This document shows positions 26,894 to 34,722 of a stretch of DNA of 64,000 bases, in pieces. This stretch comes from Paenibacillus mucilaginosus 3016 (GTDB lineage Bacteria > Bacillota > Bacilli > Paenibacillales > NBRC-103111). Location of the stretch: the NCBI RefSeq assembly GCF_000250655.1, contig NC_016935.1, positions 5,784,001-5,848,000 of the forward strand, written 5' to 3'. A program made the position numbers and the translations under genes. Below the pieces are notes generated by a model. The model was not told where the DNA came from. It made no database searches and was given only the letters and a program-made list of their open reading frames with translations. Within the stretch, counting starts at the first letter, position 1. The number at the start of each line of letters is the position of its first letter.

Positions 26894-27536
26894 TTGAAAA
26901 GACTGACAGTAGCTGCTGCGATCCTGGCGGGCGCACTCGGGGTCCTGGGGACTTCCGGAGACCGCCCATGCCCTGACGCTCAAGCAGGGCAGCAAAAGCG
27001 CGCAGGTGCTTGACCTGCAGGAACGCCTGGCCTCCCTCGGCTATTTCAAGGTAGGCACGACAGGCTATTACGGCACCGTCACAGAGGCGGCCGTGAAGAA
27101 ATTCCAGAAGGCTTACCGCCTCCCGGCCGACGGGATCGCCAATGACGCCACGCTGGCCAAGCTCAAGAAGGTAACCAAGGACAGCGGGAACACGCTGGAG
27201 CAGATGGCGCGCATCATTCATGCCGAAGCCCGGGGCGAGACCTACCTCGGACAAGTTGCCGTGGGCGCCGTAGTCATGAACCGCGTGCATCATTCCATGT
27301 TCCCGGGGTCGATCCGCGAGGTGATCTTCCAGGATGGCCAGTTCGACGCCGTCGCCGACGGGCAGTACAACCTGAAGCCGAACGCTTCGGCTTACCGTGC
27401 CGCACGCGAGGCGCTGAACGGCAGCGATCCGACCAAGGGCTCCCTCTTCTACTATAACCCGAAGATCGCCACCTCCGAGTGGAGCAAAGCCCGCCCGCGG
27501 GTCGTTAAGATCGGTAATCATGTCTTTACCCGGTGA
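26894..27536 (+). CDS. sleB: SleB-type spore cortex-lytic hydrolase, one frameshift in the signal peptide
   Basis: The mature frame has a peptidoglycan-binding domain (SKSAQVLDLQERLASLGYF ... AVKKFQKAYRLPADG) and a Hydrolase_2/SleB catalytic domain with the glutamate in IIHAEARGET and a PLFYYNP-like SLFYYNPKIATSEW. SleB is a lytic transglycosylase that degrades cortex at germination. The start is a TTG at 26894 behind AAGGAGG, reading a signal peptide MKRLTVAAAILAGALGVLG. That frame stops early; dropping one G of the GGGG at 26947-26950 gives LGLPETAHA-LTLKQG with a normal AxA cleavage site. The corrected product is 213 residues. TTGACA at 26726-26731 may be part of its promoter. Confidence 0.88.
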
Positions 27537-27553
27537 TCCCCTGTGCCAACAGC

Positions 27554-27594
27554 AAACCAAGAGAAACGGCTCACGCCTTTTTCTTGGTTTTTTT
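27554..27594 (+). terminator. Rho-independent terminator after sleB
   Basis: AAACCAAGA (27554-27562) pairs with TCTTGGTTT (27582-27590), followed by a T-run. The remaining bases up to 27907 carry no gene that I can support. Confidence 0.75.
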
Positions 27595-27907
27595 CTATGG
27601 GCTTGTTTTTTCTGCGGGTGCCTCCCCTTCGCGAAAACACCTGAAAGCCCCCCCATTCCCGCAATATATCTTATATTTCTCCATCCGATTTTCGACAGCA
27701 ACTTCGCTCCGGATCTTTTATGATATAAATATCATTTGAGAGTTTGCAAGATTCCATGAAGCTGCACCAATGAGACCGTTTCCTTCGCCGCACCTCTCTT
27801 CCTTCCGGGCCCGCCGGCCCGCTGACTTCTCGGCCGCTTCCGCGGGTTCCTGGGGCGTTTGTTCTTCCGGGGATGCGGTTGTATAATCGATTGGGGGCGT
27901 TATAAGC

Positions 27908-28579
27908 ATGTTAGCACACGAAACCACCACGGATGTCCGTCTGACTCACGATCTCGCCAAGCAGCTTGGCATCTCCGACAGCTCGCTGCGGCGCTGGTGC
28001 CGCATGCTCGAGTTCCAGGGCTACAGCTTCGTGCTCGGGGAGGATGGGGCCCGGGTATTCCGCGAGCAGGATCTGGCCGCATTGAAGCGGTTCCAGGTGC
28101 TCGTGAAGCACAAGCGCATGAACCTGGAGGATGCGGCCAAGGGTGTCATGGAAGCCTGCCTCGAAGAGCCTGCCGCGCCGGCGGAAGCGGTGGTGCTTGC
28201 CCTTCCCGGTGAGCCTCCTGCCGAAGCGCCCGAGCCTGCACTGTCTACCGAGGTGATAGCCCACCTGAAGACGTCGATCGAGACGGATGTGCGCATGGGG
28301 CTGCTCCCCGAGCTCCTCTCGCTGAAGCAGTCGCTCAACGAGATGGATTTTGAAGTGCAGGAGCTCAAGGTGCGGAACAAAAAGCTGCTGCAGCAGTTCG
28401 CCGAGCAGCAGGAAGAGCTCTCCACGCTCAAAGGCTATATCGAGAACCGGGTCGAACAGCGGGACAAGGAGCTCATGTTCGCCCTGCGGGAGATCCAGCA
28501 GACGAAGACCCAGATGGCCGCCGCGCGGGACAAGCGCTGGTGGAAGTTCTGGGATGACAGCGCGCCGATGCGCGGCTGA
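27908..28579 (+). CDS. MerR-like helix-turn-helix protein with coiled coil (DUF3967 type)
   Basis: The 223-residue product opens with a MerR-like winged helix (TTDVRLTHDLAKQLGISDSSLRRWCRMLEFQGY, then REQDLAALKRFQ). The second half is a long heptad-rich coiled coil (about 135-205: SLKQSLNEMDFEVQELKVRN, LLQQFAEQQEELSTLKGYI) ending in a tryptophan-rich tail KRWWKFWDD. The layout resembles RacA/DUF3967 proteins, which bind DNA and, in the RacA case, anchor the chromosome at the pole during sporulation; whether this one does is inference. The ATG at 27908 has a G-rich stretch upstream. Confidence 0.75.
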   Translation: MLAHETTTDVRLTHDLAKQLGISDSSLRRWCRMLEFQGYSFVLGEDGARVFREQDLAALKRFQVLVKHKRMNLEDAAKGVMEACLEEPAAPAEAVVLALPGEPPAEAPEPALSTEVIAHLKTSIETDVRMGLLPELLSLKQSLNEMDFEVQELKVRNKKLLQQFAEQQEELSTLKGYIENRVEQRDKELMFALREIQQTKTQMAAARDKRWWKFWDDSAPMRG

Positions 28580-28671
28580 AACGCGGCGGACTCCCGTCCG
28601 GACGCCCATGGAGGATTCGGATGCCGTGCGGCTCACCCCCTATGACAGAAGAAGACTGGGGTACCTGACGG

Positions 28672-28890
28672 ATGAAAATTTATGTAGTGCTCTCCTTTAC
28701 GGAGGGTGAAATGGTCAATGTGTACGTAGGTGATGACGAAGAGAGAGCGCTTGGGCTGCGCCCCGAGGAGTTCGAGAACTGTGACGCCCTGTTCGTCGAG
28801 ATCTGGGAGGACGGCGAGAAGACCGATGATTTCCGTCTGGAGCATGAGGCTTCCCTACTCGATGAGCCGGATTCGGGACTGGAACAGTGA
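28672..28890 (+). CDS. Small acidic hypothetical protein
   Basis: The 72-residue product (MKIYVVLSFTEGEMVNVYVG...) is acidic and predicted to form a small alpha/beta domain. It starts at an ATG at 28672, about 90 bases after the MerR-like gene on the same strand, and overlaps the end of the convergent CBO0543-type gene by 36 bases. No family is recognised. Confidence 0.55.
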   Translation: MKIYVVLSFTEGEMVNVYVGDDEERALGLRPEEFENCDALFVEIWEDGEKTDDFRLEHEASLLDEPDSGLEQ

Positions 28891-29451
28891 CAGCCGGTCG
28901 ATGAGCAGCTTGGCCAGCACGGCCATCACCACCAGGCTGAGCATGGATAAATGCGCGTTCCAGTGCTTCTCCATATAGATGCCCGCAAGCTTCATCAGCG
29001 GAAGAGAGACATACGATACGCCAGCGCTGAACACGCCAAGAGCGATCAGGAACTTCTTCCAGGAGGAGAAGAACTGGTAGACGAGCGTGAGTCCCATCGG
29101 GATGAAGAACAGGTTCACCGGCAGCATCGTCGGGATAATCGGCTCGAGCTGCATCCGGTAATCATACCAATCCAGAGCGGTCGCGACGTCATCCAGGTTC
29201 TTGTTCAGGATATAGATGATTCCCAGGTAGGCGGCCATCCGCAGGGACTGCTTCTTGTCGATGAGCAGGAGCAGCGCACCGAGCGAAATTACACAGGCGA
29301 AGACAAGCATCCACCACTGCCAGGTGAAAAGCGTATGCTGGAACCACATGTCCCAGCGGAGCTCTGTGAGCTGGTTGGAGAGCTTGTCGATTTTTTTTGC
29401 CCATCGCTTCCATATGGATTCCTCCTCCACCTGAAGGCTTACGGCTTCCAC
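28855..29451 (-). CDS. CBO0543-type membrane protein
   Basis: The 198-residue product has a charged N-terminal helix (KRWAKKIDKLSNQL) and about five membrane helices. The pattern LGIIYILNKNLDDVATALDWYDYRMQLEPIIPTMLPVNLFFIPM matches the CBO0543 family common in spore-forming Firmicutes, in which a conserved LD-x-x-x motif precedes a loop with proline pairs. Function is unknown. It is convergent with the 28672 gene and is not in an obvious operon. Confidence 0.75.
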   Translation of the reverse strand: MEAVSLQVEEESIWKRWAKKIDKLSNQLTELRWDMWFQHTLFTWQWWMLVFACVISLGALLLLIDKKQSLRMAAYLGIIYILNKNLDDVATALDWYDYRMQLEPIIPTMLPVNLFFIPMGLTLVYQFFSSWKKFLIALGVFSAGVSYVSLPLMKLAGIYMEKHWNAHLSMLSLVVMAVLAKLLIDRLSLFQSRIRLIE

Positions 29452-29541
29452 CGCACCGCGCAGGTACCTTGGTAGGTTTCCCCTGTCCGCCGCTGCTTAA
29501 CAATTTCTTCGGACCGGGAAGATCCACGGGAAGGTACAGGA

Positions 29542-29820
29542 ATGAGCTCCTCCGGTTTGTGGAAAAATATCAGGAGATGGGGTACTTCCCGTCTACGGTT
29601 CCTGCAGTTCGAGAGGAGACTCCCCATGATCCTGTTCCTGCTCTGTGCGATGCTGCTGCTGTACCCGCTGTTTCTCGACATCCTGGATATCCGGACGCTT
29701 CAGGATGTCCGCGTCATCACCTACTTCCTGCCCTATGCCATGGGAGCCCTCGGCCTGACGATCATCCTGTCGGGTCTCATCGACCTGTTCAGGCGGAAGG
29801 AAGATTCCGGCGCCAAATAG
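29542..29820 (+). CDS. Small membrane protein, unknown function
   Basis: The 92-residue product has a basic start (SGLWKNIRRWGTSRLRF) and two membrane helices at about 29-47 and 62-80, ending in a charged KEDSGAK. It is divergent from the CBO0543-type gene and runs into the 3' end of the GNAT gene on the other strand. No family recognised. Confidence 0.5.
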   Translation: MSSSGLWKNIRRWGTSRLRFLQFERRLPMILFLLCAMLLLYPLFLDILDIRTLQDVRVITYFLPYAMGALGLTIILSGLIDLFRRKEDSGAK

Positions 29821-30267
29821 TCCGGCGTCTTTAGGATGGGACCAATCGTCCGTTCCCTGCCCTTCAATAAGTTCATGCCCGGCGCGTCCGGCGCCCGTGC
29901 CGTGAAGCCGTACTTTTCGTAGAAGCCCCTCTTTCCTTTGGCGCACGCCAGCTGCACCCACCGGATTCCCCGGGACCGGCAGTGGTCCAGCAGCTGCTCC
30001 AGGATGCGGCCCCCAATCCCCTGGCCCCGGAAGTCCGGCAGGACGATCAAGTCGCATACGAAGCACTGGTGGATGCCGTCCGAGACGAGCCGGCCGGATG
30101 CCGCCAGCTGCCCGTTGCGGTAGCAGGCCACAAGATACCAGCTGCCGCGCAGAGGCCTGGTGCAGCCTCTCCGGCGTCCAGTTCTCTTCCGGGTCCCAGC
30201 CAGTGGATTGATAGAGCCGATAGTAGTCCTCCTGCCCCGGAAGCTCGGTACGGAAGATAAGATCCAT
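29733..30267 (-). CDS. GNAT-family N-acetyltransferase, one frameshift
   Basis: The start at 30267 reads MDLIFRTELPGQEDYYRLY; the other half continues in a different frame as LRGSWYLVACYRNG, then CDLIVLPDFRGQGIGGRILEQLL, which is GNAT motif A, and FYEKYGFTARA at the end. The break is at 30154-30157: deleting one C of the GGCC joins LHQ to ALRGSWY with perfect sense. The corrected protein is about 177 residues. The substrate is unknown; it resembles the small stand-alone acetyltransferases common in Bacillales. The 3' end overlaps the convergent 29542-29820 gene. Confidence 0.75.
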
Positions 30268-30370
30268 GGGTATGATGATCTCCTCCTAACTTGGCACTGC
30301 GGTTTTTTTGAATAATTATGCATTATTTTGTATTATAATCCAATTCCTTGCACGCCTTCAACATCCCTAA

Positions 30371-30407
30371 CGCAAAAAGACGACAGTCTCGCTGTCGTCT
30401 TTTTGCG
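30371..30407. terminator. Strong bidirectional terminator
   Basis: CGCAAAAAGACGACAG (30371-30386) pairs perfectly with 30392-30407, giving a 16-base stem with a five-base loop and a T-run on either strand. It closes the 30436-30657 lipoprotein gene. Confidence 0.85.
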
Positions 30408-30435
30408 GATATCCAATCCCCGGAGCGGACGGTAC

Positions 30436-30657
30436 CTATCTCCGGTCTTCCATCTCATCGAGACGCTCTTCCATACGCTCGTTGCGCATCTCCCGAACCG
30501 GGTTCTGCAGCGTGCGGTCTTCACGTTCGTCAAGCAGGTCTTCCTGGCGCTCCTGCTGCATCTCGGTCTGCGGATCTTCGCAGCCGGTCAGTGCCGCACC
30601 CAGCAGCATTGCTGCCAGCGCACCTTTGGCGGCGGTGGAACCCAATGGATTTCTCAT
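30436..30657 (-). CDS. Small lipoprotein
   Basis: The 73-residue product starts at an ATG at 30657 (MRNPLGSTAAKGALAAML) with GGGGAGG upstream. A hydrophobic segment ends in the lipobox LTGC, so it should be lipid-anchored outside the membrane. The mature part is a charged helix of short repeats (ERQEDLLDERED, EMRNERMEERLDEMEDRR). Function is unknown. Confidence 0.7.
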   Translation of the reverse strand: MRNPLGSTAAKGALAAMLLGAALTGCEDPQTEMQQERQEDLLDEREDRTLQNPVREMRNERMEERLDEMEDRR

Positions 30658-30744
30658 GACTTGTAACCTCCCCTTAAAAAAGGCTCTTTTCAGCTTCGCT
30701 GTTAGATTGCGCTTCAAGGGGATTTATTATTTACATGGTATTCA

Positions 30745-30831
30745 TTACATGATCAAGGTGATGTACATACTGCCCGTTACGCCCGAGCCGTCTTTGGCTG
30801 CGGCCGTCACTTTGAGCGTGCCGGCTCTCCG
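30745..30831 (-). pseudogene. Remnant of a bacterial Ig-like (Big_2) domain
   Basis: Ending at a TAA at 30745-30747, the minus strand reads GTLKVTAAAKDGSGVTGSM and then YITLIM, which is the last two strands of a Big_2 domain. Upstream the frame loses all similarity and has no start or signal, so this looks like the tail of a decayed surface protein. A hairpin with a GCAA loop on the minus strand (30882-30903) lies just upstream. The rest of 30658-31082 shows no gene. Confidence 0.5.
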
Positions 30832-31082
30832 TAACCCATGATGGCCGCATCGAGGGGGTTCCCCTTTCAAAAAGAAAGACTCCACAGGCCTTGCGGCCTG
30901 TGGCGCCATGGGTCCCTTGCTTGACCACCGGGACCTTTACTTTATATAGGGCACGGCAGCGCTTCTGTCTGTCCCCTGTCCGTTCACTGCAAGGCCTTAT
31001 GGCGCCGTGCCCCGTTTTGCTCCGGCCGTATCTTTCCACTATACTAAGAGCATATCTTTGCTGAAGATCCGGCAGCCGCCTT

Positions 31083-31304
31083 TTACTTGAAGAAGATCCG
31101 GATCACGTACATGACCAGTGAGAACACCACACTGATCACGATGCAGGTCACAATGGGAAAATAAAACTTGACGTTCTCTTTCTCTATCGCTATATCTCCA
31201 GGCAGCCTGCCGAGCGGCAGGAATCTGCCGGCAAGGGACCACAGCAGACCCGCCGCGATCAGGACGATGCCCGCGGCGATCAGCAGCTTCGGGATCGAAC
31301 CCAT
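31083..31304 (-). CDS. DUF2905 membrane protein
   Basis: The 73-residue product starts at an ATG at 31304 (MGSIPKLLIAAGIVLIAAG) behind AAAGGAGCGGAGG. It has two membrane helices flanking the signature PLGRLPGDIAIEKENVKFYFPI, typical of DUF2905. Function unknown. Confidence 0.85.
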   Translation of the reverse strand: MGSIPKLLIAAGIVLIAAGLLWSLAGRFLPLGRLPGDIAIEKENVKFYFPIVTCIVISVVFSLVMYVIRIFFK

Positions 31305-31508
31305 GAGGCCTCCGCTCCTTTCGTACCGTTTCTTACCCGCTCTCCTGCCGGTCTGACGCCGTAAGCAGGAAAGCTTCATTTGCTTCATCACTTATTGTAC
31401 CTAGGGGCGGCAGAGCAAAACAAGCTTATCCGCTGAATCGAAACATGAGAACACCGGATTCCCCGCAGCACCGGGAGTCCGGCGGCCAGAAGGAGCAGAC
31501 GACCTGAT

Positions 31509-31821
31509 ATGAACCGTAAAGCAACCGAAGAAGAAATCATCCGCGGCTACCAGCGGGACGAGCAAATGATGATCCTCGTCTTCGCCCAGTGGTGTATTAA
31601 CCATGATCTTGATCCCCACGAAGTGTATTTGCGTGCCTATCCCGCCCAGGGCGAGAATCCGGCGCTGCAGCAGGCGGTGGAGCTCACCGTGCCCAAGGAG
31701 GAAGCCGGCGAGATACCGGACGAAACCCGTGCTCGGCGTGCTGTCCCTGTTCGGCAACGAGGAGCTGGCCTTCGCCGTCACCGAAGAAATCGGCCGCCGC
31801 AAAGCGAAGCGGAGAAACTAG
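31509..31821 (+). CDS. Hypothetical protein, one or two frameshifts
   Basis: The start at 31509 reads MNRKATEEEIIRGYQRDEQM; after GEIPDE the sense frame is VLGVLSLFGNEELAFAVTEE, one base over. Deleting one C of the CCC at about 31727-31729 joins them into a 103-residue protein. It is acidic, helical and without signal or membrane segment. Past its TAG another frame reads IKGQLKAVKQLHERYPASDL to a TAA at 31899-31901 and may be the true C-terminus after a second break near 31812. I do not recognise a family. Confidence 0.55.
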
Positions 31822-32045
31822 TCAGCGGATCAAGGGACAGCTCAAGGCAGTCAAGCAGCTGCATGAGCGTTACCCGGCAAGTGATTTGGCTTTGAGATGT
31901 TAAAAATTTGCGTTGAATAGAGACGGGGACGATAAGCAGATGACTGCAAAAAAGTCAGCAGCCTACCCGCCGCCGGCAGCCCTGGAGCTCAGCTGCCAGA
32001 TGGACCGGCGCACGTCATACCGTCCGTCCATTGTGGAGGTGCCTC

Positions 32046-33368
32046 ATGAGTTCCATCCAGGGAATCCGCACGTCACGCCTGCGCAATTTTTTTGCCTTCC
32101 AGCGCGATCCGCTCGGCTTCATGGTCGAGCTGCTTCATGAGGGCGAGCTGGTCTCGCTGCGCACCAGCCGCACGCGCCCGACCTTCATCGTCAACTCGCC
32201 GCGCTTTATCCAGAGCATTCTCGTCAGCCAGGAAGCCTCCTTCCGCAAGGGGCGCTCGTCGGATGTGCTCCGCCGCACGCTCGGCGACGGCCTGCTCACG
32301 ACCGAGAAGGAGACGCACAGCGTGCAGAAGCGCTATATGCAGCCCGCCTTCTATAAAGAGCGCATCCAGGCGTATGCCGAAACCGTGAGAGAACTCACCC
32401 GGGAGGCGGCGGACCGGATCCGTCCCGGCCAGACCGTCGCGCTGCATGACGAGCTCATGCAGCTTACGCTTGCCATCATCGCCAAGACCATGTTCGGCGC
32501 CGATGTGGACGAGCTCAAAGCGGAGCTCGCCGCTGCGGTGAACGACACGATCGAGCGGACGGCGAAGACGCTGTTCTCCCCGCTGGTCCTTCCGCTCTCC
32601 TATCCCACCCCCGGCAACCGGGTGCACCGGAGAGCGATCCGCACGCTTGAAGAGATGGTCTACGCTGTGCTGGACGATGCCTCCCGGACGCCGGAGAAGT
32701 ACCGCAGCACCCTTCTCGGGATGCTGCTCGATACGACCGACGGGGAAGGGAACCCTCTCCCCCGGGAAGAGATCCGCGACCAGATGATGACGATGCTGCT
32801 CGCCGGTCACGAGACGACGGCCAACCTGCTCACCTGGGTGTTGTACAGCCTCGGCCGGGAGCCCGAAGTCGCGGCGGAGCTGTACCGCGAGCTCGACGGG
32901 CTTCACGGTACGCCGATGTCCGCCTTCGAGGCGTACCGCCGGTTCACCTTCCTGCCGAAGGTCGTCCAGGAGGCGCTGCGGCTGTATCCCCCGGCCTGGA
33001 TGATCCTGCGGGAATCCGAGGAGAAGGTGGTCCTGCACGGCGAGGCCTTCCCGGCCGGCAGCACCTTCCTCATCTCCCCGTATGCCATCCACCGGAACGG
33101 GGAGGTATTCGAGGAGCCGCTGGCCTTCCGCCCCCACCGGTTCGACGGCGGGGAGAGCGCCTGGCCGCGGTTCGCGTATTTCCCGTTCGGCGGCGGCGTC
33201 AGAGGATGCATCGGCTCGAACTTCGCCATGATGGAGGCGTCCCTCATCCTCTCCGGCCTGTGCCGCTCGCTGCACTTCGAGCCGCTGGACGATGCGCCCG
33301 CGGTACCCGAGCCGCTGGTGTCCCTGCGCATCCGGGGCGGGCTTCGGATGCGGGCGGTACAGCGATAA
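32046..33368 (+). CDS. Cytochrome P450
   Basis: The 440-residue product starts at an ATG at 32046 behind GGAGGTGCCTC. It has the oxygen-activation motif AGHETTAN, the EALR pair (ExxR), and the heme-binding loop FPFGGGVRGCIG with the cysteine ligand near residue 385. There is no membrane anchor, so it is a soluble cytoplasmic enzyme needing a separate reductase or ferredoxin, which is not present nearby. It belongs to the general CYP102/CYP4-like class rather than to a narrow family I can name; the substrate is unknown. It is not in an operon; downstream lies the repeat island. Confidence 0.93.
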   Translation: MSSIQGIRTSRLRNFFAFQRDPLGFMVELLHEGELVSLRTSRTRPTFIVNSPRFIQSILVSQEASFRKGRSSDVLRRTLGDGLLTTEKETHSVQKRYMQPAFYKERIQAYAETVRELTREAADRIRPGQTVALHDELMQLTLAIIAKTMFGADVDELKAELAAAVNDTIERTAKTLFSPLVLPLSYPTPGNRVHRRAIRTLEEMVYAVLDDASRTPEKYRSTLLGMLLDTTDGEGNPLPREEIRDQMMTMLLAGHETTANLLTWVLYSLGREPEVAAELYRELDGLHGTPMSAFEAYRRFTFLPKVVQEALRLYPPAWMILRESEEKVVLHGEAFPAGSTFLISPYAIHRNGEVFEEPLAFRPHRFDGGESAWPRFAYFPFGGGVRGCIGSNFAMMEASLILSGLCRSLHFEPLDDAPAVPEPLVSLRIRGGLRMRAVQR

Positions 33369-33400
33369 GCACTCGGGCGCTCGAGTATATCTTTGGCTCA

Positions 33401-33468
33401 AGTATATCTTTTTTCGTTCCGTTGTGCTGCGCACAAAGGTCACTTTCAAAAAGATATACTCTCGCTGG
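33401..33468. repeat. Left inverted-repeat arm of the 33.4-34.7 kb island
   Basis: These 68 bases match the reverse complement of 34623-34690 at 66 of 68 positions. The arm is itself self-complementary at its ends (AGTATATCTTTTT and AAAAAGATATACT), so it can form a hairpin alone. Confidence 0.85.
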
Positions 33469-33643
33469 TAGGTGAGAAGAAACCGTTGGCTGCGCACAAA
33501 AGTAACGATCCAATGATATTACCTTGCGGGGGATTGCTGCCCGTTTAAAAGCTGCGAATCAGGTAGCGCCAGGGGCATGGCTGCGTTCGTGCATTGCATG
33601 CTCTTCAACTAAGCGTTTCGCACTGTCTCCAAGCATAACGCGA

Positions 33644-33691
33644 GACAAACCAAAGCCGTCCGGGATATACGCCGGACGGCTTTGGTTTGTC
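33644..33691. terminator. 20-base perfect hairpin, terminator-like
   Basis: 33644-33663 and 33672-33691 are exact inverted repeats with an eight-base loop, inside the island. There is no T-run directly after it, though a run of A residues (33695-33700) follows. It may be a terminator for the P450 gene or a structural part of the island. Confidence 0.6.
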
Positions 33692-33785
33692 GTTAAAAAA
33701 GTTAAGGGTCAAGTCAGGGGTAAGTGGTGCCGCTTCGGTTCAGGGTTGGCCTAGCTTGGCGGCTCCACCGCTGCAGCCATACCAA

Positions 33786-33972
33786 ATAACGGAACTACGA
33801 TGCGTTATCGGGGTATTTCCCATGATTTCCTGCTGGATAGCGGAACTCAGATGCCTTATGTGCCCCTGCTGCCTCGAAAAACAGCCTCCAGCAGCGAAAT
33901 AGCGCACCTGAGTTCCTCTATTCCACGAATCCCCCTATCGCAGAAGGGAATAACGCATCGGAGTTCCGTTAT
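33786..33972. repeat. Nested inverted-repeat element, copy A
   Basis: The outer arms 33786-33808 and 33950-33972 match at 22 of 23 positions, and inner arms 33837-33859 and 33899-33921 at about 19 of 23. All four arms are variants of one unit (ATAACGGAACT-x-x-GATGCGTTAT). The same layout recurs at 60972-61159. It resembles a REP/BIME or MITE-type intergenic repeat and has no coding frame of its own. Confidence 0.75.
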
Positions 33973-33990
33973 GTCCCCGGCTGACTCCTT

Positions 33991-34652
33991 TCGAACGTGA
34001 CCATGGTCTGCGCAGCACAAACGTGGTTGCGTTCTTCCCCCCATGCCAGCGAGGATCTATCTTTTTGAACGCGACCATGGTCTGCGCAGCACAAACGTGG
34101 TTGCGTTTCTCCCCCCTGCCAGCGAGAGTATATCTTTTTGAACGCGACCATGGTCTGCGTAGCACAAACGTGGTTGCGTTCTTCCCCCTGCCAGCGAGGA
34201 TCTATCTTTTCGAACGCGACCATGGTCTGCGCAGCACAAACGTGGTTGCGTTCTTCCCCCTGCCAGCGAGGATCTATCTTTTCGAACGTGACCATGGTCT
34301 GCGCAGCACAAACGTGGTTGCGTTCTTCCCCCTGCCAGCGAGAGCATGTCATTCCGGATGCGACTATGGTCTGCGCAGCACAAACGTGGTTGCGTTCTTC
34401 CCCCTGCCAGCGAGAGCATGTCATTCCGGATGCGACTATGGTCTGCGCAGCACAAACGTGGTTGCGTTCTCCCCCCTGCCAGCGAGGATCTCTCTTTTCG
34501 AACGCTACCATGGTCTGCGCAGCACAAACGTGGTTGCGTTCTTCCCCCTGCCAGCGAGGATCTATCTTTTCGAACGCGACCATGGTCTGCGTAGCACAAA
34601 CGTGGTCGCATTCTTCCCCCTGCCAGCGAGAGTATATCTTTTTGAACGTGAC
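33991..34652. repeat. Tandem array of nine 72-base units
   Basis: The motif around CATGGTCTGCGCAGCACAAA (or CTATGG) recurs at 34001, 34075, 34148, 34220, 34292, 34364, 34436, 34508 and 34580, with spacings 74, 73 and then exactly 72. About 48 bases of each unit are conserved and about 24 vary among three or four related versions; a tenth, diverged unit forms part of the right arm. Because 72 is a multiple of three, long open frames exist on both strands, but neither has a ribosome site. Confidence 0.9.
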
Positions 34653-34690
34653 CTTTGTGCGAAGCACAACGGAACGAAAAAAGATATACT
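34623..34690. repeat. Right inverted-repeat arm of the island
   Basis: Reverse complement of 33401-33468 with two mismatches. It ends 32 bases before the SulP stop at 34723. Confidence 0.85.
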
Positions 34691-34722
34691 CGAGCACTCG
34701 AGAAAAGATAGATCCGAGCGCC

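Noticed and set aside
30745..31038. Cyclic di-AMP or cyclic di-GMP riboswitch near GGGGAACC and the GCAA hairpin
   Set aside because: Only isolated short elements match. The rest of either consensus is missing, and no intact gene lies downstream.
31913..32140. 75-codon frame overlapping the start of the P450 gene
   Set aside because: It overlaps the P450 coding start in another frame and has no ribosome site of its own.
33991..34652. CRISPR-like look of the 72-base array with conserved and variable parts
   Set aside because: The variable parts are only three or four related versions of about 24 bases, not unique spacers; the conserved part is too long; and no cas gene is near.
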